64,000 nt of DNA, taken from NCBI RefSeq assembly GCF_947507565.1, contig NC_089194.1, forward strand, positions 620,001-684,000, given 5' to 3'. This stretch comes from Oscarella lobularis. Taxonomy: Eukaryota > Porifera > Homoscleromorpha > Homosclerophorida > Oscarellidae. Within the stretch, counting starts at the first letter, position 1; every line of letters starts with the position of its first letter. The notes under the pieces were generated by a model. That model was given only the letters and a program-made list of their open reading frames with translations. It searched no databases and was not told the DNA's origin. A program made the translations under genes and the position numbers. This document shows positions 11,813-21,478 of the stretch, in pieces.

Positions 11813-13005
11813 CGTGTGACTGTGACAGGATAGTGTCAATGGACTTTGTTTCGTGAAGTTTCAGTTGGTGGGCTTGTATGATTATCGATTGTTGTTTGTC
11901 GTCATGTTACACTACATGTATCGTTGCTGTACACCGGAAACGGTTTCATAAATTGAGGGTGTATACGTAGATAGCATTCGCATGCGTGATTTGAGGTCTG
12001 CTCGTTTTTCACGTGAGCCACGCTAAAGCTCTTCTCAGTGGTTGCTCCGTTTAGGCGGGTTGTTTGCGTTTGTCTGTGATGTTAGTTTTTTGTCTCCACT
12101 CTCCGTCCTGAATCCTGATTCCCGAAGACCTACGGCGCCGGCCGCATGCTCATCTCTACGATTATAACGCTGCCTTGAGATGCAGGATTTGCCGCCGCGA
12201 TTGGAGACCCTCGCGATTTAGTAAGCGTTATATAGATACGGTTTATTTTCTCAGTTAGCGTTCTCGTTAATTAATTGTCCATGGAATGCGCGAAGTGATC
12301 GTTTGTAATTGTAATTTCCAACGACTTTCGCTACGCGACGCGCTTATAATCCGCTCGCATCTAAGCAATCCCTCATCGCGCGCACCTGCCGTGTGTTTCA
12401 TTTCGTTTCCTTTTTCTTTTTCTCTAGTTCGTCGATAAAGAAGAGAAGAAGAACCGCGCGTGCGATGCCAGCGCGACGACCAGGTTCCCACCATCCAATA
12501 GCTAGGGGACTGGTGTAGGCGTACACGTAGGGGCGGGGCTTTCTGTAACATACACGGCGCCGAGTGCCACTGCCCGCGATCGTGGGCTAGGAAAAATTTC
12601 CTGCAGTCTAACTATTAGGTCCGGTTTCCAAAAATTCAATCGTGGGCGGGTTGGGTGAGGGCAAGTGGTGTATTATTAAAATTTACGAATACAAAAGCTC
12701 TGCGAAGCTATAAAGATTATTACTCATTAAGTTATTTAACAGCACCTCTGTGTGATCATCTAAAGCCGTATGGTCTGGTTTTACAGCAGCAACGAGAATT
12801 CTCACTAAAACGAAAGGTCATGCCTGTGGAGAAAAGCTTAATTAATTAATTAATTAAAGGACCATTTCTACCGTCATCTGTAGACAGGTTTTTCAGGCTG
12901 GACAAAAACCAACATTGATTTGAAGCTCAGCACGACGCGTCGTCTCTCATTTGTAGGACAATTGGAAAGATCTGCTCATTTTGCTCGGTAGACATCCGGG
13001 ACACA
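11813..13005. other. Intergenic region
   Basis: No coding exons were recognised. The section 12001-12250 weakly resembles 53510-53750: shared CACGTGAG, a GCTCTTCTCA block, a pyrimidine-rich CTCTCC stretch and ATTCCCGA. This may be a duplicated promoter or leader region. A tandem TTAATTAA run lies at 12838-12856. Confidence 0.35.
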
Positions 13006-15220
13006 ATGTATAATTTTGTCCGGGACATTTCTGTTGACGTCATGGCAAAACAACTCACCGAACTCTGCCGAAATCTTCTCTGTCGGACTGACTACAGTCT
13101 TCCAAACCCAGAAAATTTGCCTCGTTTTCCTATACCGTCAGTTGCGGAAACACTGCTTGTGTCTTCGCCAACAAAACTTCCCTTTACGATGGCTGATCAG
13201 ATGATCGACGATTTGGCTAGGAGAGGGAAGCTGACATCTAAAGTTCTAATGATCCTGATGCAGTCGAGAGTAACTCGATTGAAGCTGACGTGTCTACAAT
13301 CGCTCGACGACGACAAATCAACATTTATATTTCTCTTGGCTAATCAGCGTCACGTGGTCGATATCGACTTGTCTTTCAGTCCTTGCTTTGGTCAAATGCC
13401 TTTTCCATTCGTACGCACTCTTTCTGAATCGTGCAAAGATACTTTGGTTTCTTTCTCTGCAAGCTACGTGCGCGGAGACGTTGGATTTGAATGCCTACGT
13501 GGCTTTTCTTTACTACGTCATCTAGACATCGGTTTCGTTGAACGTTATTCGAGATCTGTGCACTAGCCTAAAGGAACTCGTGCATTTGGACGTCTCTGGC
13601 ACGAAATTCTTGAGTTGGTCCGATGTCTTTGACTGTGCAGCCAGTCTCACTCAGCTCCAACATCTCGGGATGCGTAATCTCGAGTTCTTACATACATATG
13701 AGCATCACTTGTGTCAGCCCGTGTTTCAAACTGCGTGGGTAGAACGCTTTTTTGATCGCGTTGAAACGCTTACTTCGTTAGATGTTTCCTTTGTCAAGTT
13801 GAGTTGGTTCACGCCTTCGCTGAGCAATGCATTGACTCTGGCTATGGACACTATTGTATCCTCGGCAAAGTCTCTGAGTTTCCTGATGACCTGCTCCTGG
13901 TTCTCCAATGAAGTTCTTCGTGATCTTTACGTTCGTCGCGATGTCATTAAAACTTCTTTCTTTCTATTGTCAGAGATACCGCTCGATTACAGTACGGCAT
14001 TGCCTGACCAATGTGTTGTTCTGCCGCTATTAGGGCATCAAAGAACGAGTGACGCTCAAGTTATAATATCGAAGGGTCTTTCGTTTCTAAAAGGAAATGC
14101 TCTCGTCTATGTACTAGACAGCATTCTCCGTTCTCTTTCGTCGCAATCTCAAGGAAATTACTCAATTTTTTTTAAAAGAGTTCTTGAGCGTGCTGTCTTC
14201 GCAGTTCAGTGTTACATAAGCACGGACATTGTGAATGCAGATGAGCCACTTAGTTCGCTCATGCGGAAAGTTTTTTCTTTCAAAGCTAAGTTGAAAGATC
14301 AAGGATACTGGCAAGAAGCAGATCAAGTATGGGGAATGTTTTTAGAAGCACTGTTGCATCCTCATTTTTTTCGACATGATTTTTTTCTGCTGTGCCTTTT
14401 CGAAGAACTGATAGTGATTCCTAAGCCGTCACTAATGCACGCATCTACAGTGCTTCTTGTCAATATGCTCCTATCCAAAGGTTGGGTTTATGAGTATTAT
14501 GACAGATGCTCTCTTAACCGCATTGAACTTATTGTCCAAACCTTCCTCAATTCCCTTTCTAAAGAGCAGAAAACTGGATTTGTGCTGGTGAACATTTGGA
14601 CTTTTACATTGGCCAGGTCTCTTCGGCAGTTCATTGATGACGCGAAAGAGAGTCATCGCAGTAGTTTATTTAGACCACGAAAATATTGTGTGTTCCTAAA
14701 TGTCGAGCTGTGCGTTCGTTTCAACGTTCTACGTCTCATGTCTTCCGGAATTCCCGTCCTTCAAAAGCAATTAGTGGACAATGATGCCGTGTCCTCCTAT
14801 GTACAGGAGTTTCTCTTCTATGACGTGCCATACTTTGCGATGGCGAAAGAGAGCTTTCTTAAGTTTCTGATCAGTTTAGCGGAAACTTCTCAGCTTCGAG
14901 GATCATTTGTTACACCTCCACTCTTGGGCCTGCTTTCTCGGAAGGCGAAGAAGCTTAATGTGAGGCTTTCAAGGAGCTATCTCAGTTGTCTTCTGCTACT
15001 AAGCAGGACCTTTTCTTCTCAGTTGAATCAAATGTGTGGCCTCTCCGAGAAGGAGTTTGCTTGTCAGGCCGTTCATTACAGCAGAAGGCAGTTTAGTGAA
15101 ACAGCAATGAATTACGTTCAGCGGCATTTCTCAGTGGCATCGCTGAAAGAAATGTCTCAGTTTAACGTGACAGAAGTGGCTTACTTTGGACAACAATGTT
15201 TAGCCATTGTCGAGCAGTAA
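13006..15220 (+). pseudogene. Leucine-rich/helical protein, possibly ZYG11-like, with one frame break
   Basis: Two long frames abut. The first, starting ATG 13006, reads about 177 codons. The second continues from about 13538 in the +1 frame for 560 codons to the stop at 15218. Leucine-rich repeats span the break ('LLRHLDIG' before, 'LKELVHLDVSG' and 'LTQLQHLGM' after), so they are one gene with a single extra base near 13537. The N-terminal 'LTELCRNLLCRT' resembles the VHL-box-like helix of ZYG11/ZER1 substrate receptors of CUL2 ubiquitin ligases. The LRRs followed by a long helical C-terminal part also fit that family. With a single lesion in over 2 kb, it is either a very young pseudogene or an assembly error. 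Confidence 0.45.
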
Positions 15221-15793
15221 CTTTTCTTTGTTGTCTTTGTGATTTTTTAATTTATATTTTTTGTGATTTTTAATTATCTTTGTGACGAACATTTATACGC
15301 TTCTCTCGAATTCTGTTGAACAAATTACTATAATATTACCATTTGTCCTCAATTTGTCCTCAGTACCAGTCGTCTACGTAAGGTCTAAGACAGAGACACT
15401 CTAGCGAATATGGTGTTTAATTAACACACAGCGTTTAAAATTTTAATTAATGAATACTTGCAGCGCATCTTCCGACGAGTGCGAATTCTTTCTCGTAAGC
15501 AACCTCATAAACAATTGGACTTCTCAAGTGAGCGTAGAAGCGAATTTTGATGGCCGAACGCGATTTGTTTCACCATTTTGGCTTCTGTTGGTTTTGTATC
15601 CTTTTCTTACACAGATTCATGATTATTCTCTCTTCTCTTGATTTCTGCAAATAGTGTGGCCAGACGCCTCGCGCGCGGATGTGTGTGATACGGGAGATTT
15701 ATCTGTGAAAGCTGCAATTATTTGCCTCTTCGAGCAGTTGATAAACTCGTTCGCTGTCCCAGCGTGAAGAAACTCGCATTTAGAATGCATTGG
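15221..15793. other. Gene-free stretch
   Basis: A 63-codon frame at 15450-15641 has a hydrophobic segment but no recognised relatives. Nothing else is supportable. Confidence 0.3.
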
Positions 15794-15876
15794 CTTGCCG
15801 AGAACCCCAATGATTGCCGCGATGCGAGCGGATTCGGACGAGATTAGGAGTGATGGTAATATCCCGGTTAATACTT
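15794..15876 (+). repeat. Dispersed repeat R1, copy b (3' half)
   Basis: Starts in 'GCCGAGAACCCCAATGATTG', continues 'GCGGATTCGGACGAGATTAG', and ends in the family's 'ATATCCCGGTTAATA' block. It stops exactly where similarity to NTPase copy B begins (TTGGAAAAAGGGACC). The repeat therefore sits at the 5' breakpoint of NTPase copy A. Confidence 0.7.
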
Positions 15877-16940
15877 GGAAAAAGGGACCTCTTTGTTCAA
15901 CGTCACGAAGAGGCTCAGAAATTTCTCTCGCACTCCCAAATCAAAGGAGTTTACACCGTTCTAACAGGACCTGACGGTTGCGGAAAAACGAACCTGCTTT
16001 TGGACATCGTTCATAATCAAACCGGTATTGTGTACGTGTTGTACGAACCGGGACGGTTCTTTGAGAAGTTGCGGGGTGCTTTTGGGCTCTCTCTTCAATC
16101 TGAAATGCTACCCGCAAGCTTGTCGTATATTTTCGGTCCTTATCTGTCTTACATCAACTGGGAACTTGGGAATGACGTAGCCGACACTATACGTTTTCTA
16201 ACGGATGTCATTGTACCGGAAGCGGCTGCGTATAGAGCGAGAACGGGAAAGCCTTTCGTATTGATAATAGACGATATTGAGAAAATGCTTGATCAAGTTA
16301 ACGGGATAGCTGACTTCCATGAGCTTCAGTTCATATTAAAGATCATAGCGGACAGTCTGGTTATGCACGTAGTGCTGGTAGAATCTTCAGGCGAGGTGAT
16401 TTCACGATTGGTTAAACAACGAAGCGAAGCGTCGAGAATGAGTGTTGAAGAAGTCGGGGATATTGATAGAGAGAGCTCTATTTATTTGCTGTCGCGTCCT
16501 GACATAAAGGAGATGGGCGTATCTGCGTCTGAGGTATATGAGGTCGTCACTGGAGGACGATTGTTGATGATATGGGCAGCAGTGAACTGCATTAGAGGAC
16601 ACATCCCCTAACGATTGAAGCAATCATTGAATGCGTCTATGTTCGAATGCGTATTAGTCATAAGATGAACCGTTGCGGACTTTGGCACTACAACGAATCG
16701 TCACTTACTTGGATAGTATTGAAGGACTTACTTGGTGGAGACGTGCAAAGAAATGTGTTAGTGCGAAAGTACGTCACATCTCAATCATCTGATTTTGATC
16801 GAAATATAGAGTGTCTTATTCAAAATGATATTTTATATCAGCACAACGATCTCTACATCTCATTTCACAGTGCTTTGGTCAACACTGTTATGCGGCGAAC
16901 AATTCGTGGTCAGTCTCGACTTCACCGAGCCAACACTTAG
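15853..16940 (+). CDS. P-loop NTPase (STAND/AAA-like), copy A
   Basis: ATG 15853 opens a 252-codon frame to TAA 16609-16611. Walker A is 'GPDGCGKTNLLL' and the Walker B-like strand is 'FVLIIDDIEKML'. A later 'GGRLLMIWAA' suggests a winged-helix or lid region. Homology to copy B continues without a gap in the -1 frame from about 16606 ('LTIEAIIECVYVR') to 16938, encoding a further 110 residues. That part is also preserved in copy B. The first dozen residues derive from the adjacent dispersed repeat R1, replacing the transmembrane N-terminus of copy B. The duplicated block spans about 15877-17262. The biological role is unknown. An oligomerising signalling ATPase is a guess from the family, and no partner domain is visible. 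Confidence 0.6.
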
Positions 16941-17559
16941 GTGATACATGATCGCAATGAAGAAAAGACAGAGGACAGTGATTTGGTCTTTGCTTCGTTC
17001 CGTCCCGAATTGACGCTTAGTTTACCCTGCGTGGTTTTTGGTCTGATTGCCTGTTTAATTCACATTTTAATCCAAATAGTTCAAAAAGAAATAAAAATGT
17101 CAAGAACTTCTACAGGATTTTGTCTCAAGAGGAAGATTACATTGGCCACAGCTCCTCCTGTGAATTTAAACCTAAACTGAAATTGTAAGGAAGCTCGTCA
17201 GTGAAAGTTTCTTATAGAATAATAGCTTAGCTACCTAGTACGAGTTAGTTGTCCAACATTCTAGTGGTTTCGAAATACCACGTGACCCCGACAAATAGGC
17301 ATCAAGGAGAACGTTAGGGTTTTTCTTTTGTACAGATCCAGGTACTGGTACGTATTCGTACTCTCTAGATGGTCTTGCAATCGAATACATGAAGAACGAG
17401 AAATGTCGAACGGGGCCCCCACGGCGAAAACGATTGAAGTCCTCCGATTCAAAACCGTCAGGGGAAAGTCCCGGATAACAGTTTTGCTATGTCTGCGCTG
17501 CCCTTCGAGAAGCGTCCTTGTCGACATCAAAGCCGGATTACGCTTCGCCTTCCAGACGT

Positions 17560-17790
17560 CCAACGACACCACATTCGTCATCGCCGAAACGTGCCACCCC
17601 GGAATGGAGGCACAGTGCCGTTTCTTCAGTGTCACCTTGGCAATACCAAATGTTTCTTTGGCTTGGAACCGGTACTATGGCAGGGTGGTCTAATGATCAA
17701 GAAAAGAATTTACAGATTTTGGCTAGAAGGAATGGTAATTTTTCAAGACGTAGACAACGCATTACATGACTCTCTTATTCACTACTTCAA
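17560..17790 (+). pseudogene. Fragment duplicated from the COR exon of the Roco gene
   Basis: Nearly identical to about 10600-10770. 'FFGLEPVLWQGGLMIKKRI' here corresponds to 'FCGLEPVLWQGGLMIKKRI' there, with the surrounding bases also conserved. Upstream of 17560 the similarity fades. An isolated piece without exon boundaries, it lies between NTPase copy A and the GPCR. Confidence 0.8.
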
Positions 17791-17847
17791 TGCGGGGTGC
17801 CGAAGAAAATTACGCATACACAGCAAATCAATTTATTTTCGTTAGCG

Positions 17848-18975
17848 CTACTGTAGTTCCCAAGAGGACAGATGTCTCCCTCGCGTACTACTTTCATCTG
17901 TAAATAGTGATGCGGTTTCATCCACTAAACTTGTGGAATGAAAGCGGTGGTCTCTTTCACTCAGAAGACAGTTACAGCTAAGTCCAAAGAGGTTTTGCCA
18001 GCATATCGCTGTCAGTACAGTAAATAGAAGAGGGGTCAACAGAGCTACAGAAATAATCGAAAAATCTGCAGCTATTCCCAGATTCGTCGCATAGCTGCGC
18101 TGAAGAAGGTCACCAAGTTCGTCAGCATTCAAAACTAGAAGAAAGTTCCAGGCGATTTGCACAAAAAGGAGAGGTATTTCAACCAAAATTGCCATTATTA
18201 GAGTCCATCCAAGTCGACTTCGAAACTGGGTTTCTTTCGCTTTTGTAGTACAGTAGACGACCATAACAACGGTCAAGTACAAAACAATGACAGCAATCAC
18301 AATTGCAGCGTAGAAGCTAATAAGTATGAGGTCTCTGCGCGCAGCAGCTTCGTCGTCTGATGGGGCCATATCGTATGCCCAGCACATATGCCAGTTCAAA
18401 AACGAGCGTCCACCGACTTCAATTGTAAAATTTTGGACCCGAGTGTAGCTTAGCGTCATGTACACAGCGTACGCTGCAGAAAACAGCCAAAAGATAAAAA
18501 GAACTGCACTAGTGGAGCGCTTTGAGGTAGGACTAATGGAGCAGCAAAAGCAGCCAACGATCTCCCTGAAAGCAAAACTGGAAACTGCTATCGACATCAT
18601 AGTCGTCATTGAGATAGAAATGTTAGACAAAATGCTTGCGCCGTAGCAGAAGTTCTTTGTAGTGTCAGTAGCTTCGTCGCACCAACTGGTCACCAGTTGC
18701 GCTGTAACGAGAAAAACAATTTTTCCAGTTGCAAGAAGAAAGTCGGACGCAGCCAAGTTGACGAGAAGAAGAGACAGGGGCGAAGTACGATAGCGAGAAT
18801 ACCGACATCTTGCAGCAATCACAGGTGCGTTTAGAAAAGCGGCCGAGATGGCAAGCACCCAGAAAGCCACTTCAACTTCTGGTTTTGTTAGCGTGGTATA
18901 CTTGAACTCTGAAAATTGCGCAGTCGAGCCGTTCAGTGGCGGGCAAAGAAAAGCACTGCGGTTGCTTGCGTTCAT
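17848..18975 (-). CDS. Class A (rhodopsin-like) G-protein-coupled receptor
   Basis: A single-exon frame of 375 codons from ATG 18975 to TAG 17848-17850, with no disabling change. The N-terminus has two N-glycosylation sites (NAS, NRS or NGS types). Seven hydrophobic segments follow. TM2 carries the 'NLAASD' signature (conserved Asp 2.50). TM7 ends 'LTPLLFTVL', a variant of NPxxY. The DRY box after TM3 is replaced by 'SFAFRE'. Extracellular cysteines are present before TM3 ('SWCDE') and in loop 2 ('HMCWAYD'), consistent with the usual disulfide. The ligand cannot be predicted. It is a plasma-membrane receptor and one of the few clearly intact genes in the window. Confidence 0.85.
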   Translation of the reverse strand: MNASNRSAFLCPPLNGSTAQFSEFKYTTLTKPEVEVAFWVLAISAAFLNAPVIAARCRYSRYRTSPLSLLLVNLAASDFLLATGKIVFLVTAQLVTSWCDEATDTTKNFCYGASILSNISISMTTMMSIAVSSFAFREIVGCFCCSISPTSKRSTSAVLFIFWLFSAAYAVYMTLSYTRVQNFTIEVGGRSFLNWHMCWAYDMAPSDDEAAARRDLILISFYAAIVIAVIVLYLTVVMVVYCTTKAKETQFRSRLGWTLIMAILVEIPLLFVQIAWNFLLVLNADELGDLLQRSYATNLGIAADFSIISVALLTPLLFTVLTAICWQNLFGLSCNCLLSERDHRFHSTSLVDETASLFTDESSTRGRHLSSWELQ

Positions 18976-19120
18976 GGCAAAGCTAGACTGAGACTTTGTC
19001 TAAAGTGAAAATTCGTACTGACCACTTCTCACGAAAGGCTTCTTGGAACCGGACATGAAAAGCGAAAGAGCTAGCACTGTGTATATAGAGACCAAAACTC
19101 GTTTTACAACCTAACTCCTT

Positions 19121-19275
19121 CGAGCTGGGTTTACACCTCCGCGGTTAATTAAACGGCGAGAGAAACCGAGTGAGAAAGCAATTAATCGCCGAGAACACTG
19201 ACGATTGCTGTGATGGGAACGGATTCGGATCAGTAAATCGTGGATATCCCGGATGATTTGAAAAAGAATTCGAGT
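19121..19275 (+). repeat. Dispersed repeat R1, copy c
   Basis: Carries the palindrome as 'GCGGTTAATTAAACGGCG', then 'AAACCGAGTGAGAAAGCAAT', 'GGAACGGATTCGGA' and 'GGATATCCCGGATGATTTGA'. It lies upstream of the GPCR start, on the other side of its likely promoter. Confidence 0.8.
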
Positions 19276-19544
19276 TCCCTGGCTACATAGCTCATGGTAG
19301 TCAAATGATGAAGAGCCAAAACATTCAATAACAAAAAAATTAAAAGAAATTAACTGTCGATTATTTCACCTCTACAACAAGACGAAAATTTGCGATGAGT
19401 AGCTAAGTAACTCATTGAAATTTTTCTTGAAAAGAAAGGACGAATACCGATTTTCAAACGCGAGAACGGCGGAGAGTTCGTAGAGAAATCGTACCGATTC
19501 GTGAACAGTCCCCTTGCATTTCTCACCGTGAATGCGCTCCAATT

Positions 19545-19930
19545 TACGAAAGTTCCGCGCAGTTCATAGAGCTTGTGATAGTTGTATAATTCCAGAACGG
19601 ATAGATTAAGATTATAGAAGCCTGTGTAGAGAAGAAAAATTATCAAACATTTTTAATTAATCAGAAACTCACCTTGCTTGATATCATCCATATTGGCGTT
19701 TAGATGACGCAGGAATACGCCTACTGCTTGCGGTCTCTTTGAATCCAATAGATTACCAAGCTGCAACAGAAATAGTCAAAGATTAATACTATTGATTTTT
19801 TAGTTTCCTTACCTTCTTTGGCTTTGGCTTTGCAAAGGACTGAGCTAGCGCCAGTTCGTCCAACAATTTTAATTTGAGTTTTTCAAACTGCCATATCACT
19901 TCCTCATTTGTGACCGACACGGCTATAAAC
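19545..19930 (-). pseudogene. Formin FH2-domain exons, partial copy
   Basis: Three exon pieces read on the reverse strand. The first contains 'LKLLDELALAQSFAKPKPKK'. The second contains 'LLDSKRPQAVGVFLRHLNAN' and ends at a GTGAG donor. The third contains 'VLELYNYHKLYELRG'. This is the early FH2 segment of FMN-type formins, which nucleate and elongate actin filaments (the family signature is 'LLDxKRxQAVGIxL'). The same exons occur at 62.1-62.5 kb. Only this short stretch is present and no FH1 was found. The duplication continues to about 20120 (matching 62770). Confidence 0.65.
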
Positions 19931-20182
19931 AGAAAACGACAATTATCATTCAATTAGTTCAGCGAAATTCTCACTATAAACATTTCTGATCTGAGCCCAT
20001 ATTTACTTGCTGTATAAACGGAGGTTCGTGCTCTACTTCTTTATAGGGCGGATGCTGAAACAGAAACGTGACTTCCCACATAAAAATCCCAAACTTCACA
20101 CATCTGATGCTGTCTCGATGCTGCATATGTCACAATACGTACGTTTGTTCCTATGGAAAAAACTTATAATATATTGTCTCAG

Positions 20183-21150
20183 CAGTGGCGGATCCAGGAT
20201 TTAGGAGAAGGGGGGGGCGCGCGCGCGCGAAAATTTTTGACCACGCCCACTTTTTTTACCTAACCACACCCACTCAAAATGTATTTTTCCCCGAACACCA
20301 GGGCGCGCGCGGGCGAAGCCCGCGCGCGCCCTGGTGGGAGGGTCTCTCAAACGTGATCGCCCAAAAACCAAAGTGTGTGTCTGTCGGTAACCCTGACGTC
20401 ACAATCGCACTTGGGCCAATCACGCACACATGTGCCTTTATGACATCACATTCATTGTGATGTCATACTCTCCCGTATTTTGAACAAAATGTACATAAAA
20501 AGGTGACGTCACAGTTTATAGGAACCCCGGATTGTGTTTAAAACTTTTCAGGAAGGAGTAGGCATATTATACAGCCTACATTATCGAGGATAAATACTAT
20601 TAAACATAACGGGCACATAGCAATGAGCTTTATTAGTAACGTTCATAAAGGGAACGCAGTAAAGGAGCACGTTGGGTTTGTCGTGCTGCGAGCGCAGCTC
20701 GCAGCACGCAAACCCAACTGCGAGCTGATAATGGGCCTCGCGACACGATCACCCAAAGGGGCAGAGGTTAGCGTTAGGAGAGGCATAGCTCTGCGTCACG
20801 CGTACATAAGAGGCCAAATTGTAGGCTTTTGCGGAAAATAAAGCATGCCAACTCACGTGGTTAGGCAGTGCGATGCGAATTATGCAAAAATGATTTACAA
20901 AATTAGAGTAATAAGAATGTGCTGGGGGTGTTCGGGGATCCCATGATGGCTCACGAAAAGCCATCATTATCTAGTATAATTCTATTCGACGCGCGCAGTG
21001 CACTACGGTACGCAGAAATCTTCCTGTCTTCGTAAATGCTACTGCTTTATCTGCAATTCTTTAGTAAAATAATGAAAAGTTAGGCTGGACGGGGGGGGCG
21101 CGCGCCTGTGCGCCCCCCCCCCCCCCCCCCCCCCCTTGGATCCGCCCCTG
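20183..21150. mobile_element. Non-autonomous DNA transposon with CAGTGGCGGATCC ends (hAT-like)
   Basis: The left end 'CAGTGGCGGATCCAGG' pairs with the right end 'CCTTGGATCCGCCCCTG' as imperfect terminal inverted repeats. The interior has GC-rich gcgcgc runs and 'GACCACGCCCAC' next to each end, typical of this widespread group in animals. A 23-base poly-C run lies at 21113-21135. No transposase frame is present. A clear 8-bp target duplication was not found. Related internal sequence occurs near 33540, 41520 and 42360. Confidence 0.75.
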
Positions 21151-21206
21151 GTCTGCCTCAGCCTGAGTTAGTTCTCGTCCATCTGCATGCCTTCACCGTC
21201 ACTGAG

Positions 21207-21478
21207 ATCGTCCGTGCACTTCGTTGTTGAAGAAATAACGCAGCGAATAGCAGTTTACGGTGGTCAAAGAGCGCTTGTCGGGTGAGGCGCACATACGGGA
21301 GGTTCGAAAGAGACCAGCTTCATTTGACTCTTCTAGCAGGAGTTACACCGTTTTCTCCGGTGACACGGCGAGTGAAACCAAGTGAGAACGCATTCGATCG
21401 CCGAGAAAGGCAACGATTGCCGCGATGGGAACGGATTCGGACGAGATGGGTTGAACTGTTCGAAAAAAGTCGAGTTAC
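21207..21478 (+). repeat. Dispersed repeat R1, copy d (long form)
   Basis: Includes the upstream extension 'TTGAAGAAATAACGCAGCG' and 'CGGGAGGTTCGAAAGA' shared with copy g, then 'CAGCTTCATTTG', the GGTGACACGGCG palindrome remnant, 'GAGAACGCATTCGATCGCCG' and 'GCCGCGATGGGAACGGATTC'. Together with copy g it defines a unit of about 270 bp. Confidence 0.85.

Noticed and set aside
12001-12250. A 5' exon of a lost NTPase copy, suggested by similarity to 53.5-53.75 kb
   Set aside because: The similarity is patchy and could be shared promoter composition; no coding continuity was found.
20170-21165. An 8-bp target duplication around the CAGTGGCGGATCC element
   Set aside because: The flanks GTCTCAG and GTCTGCCT share only a few bases, not enough to claim a duplication.
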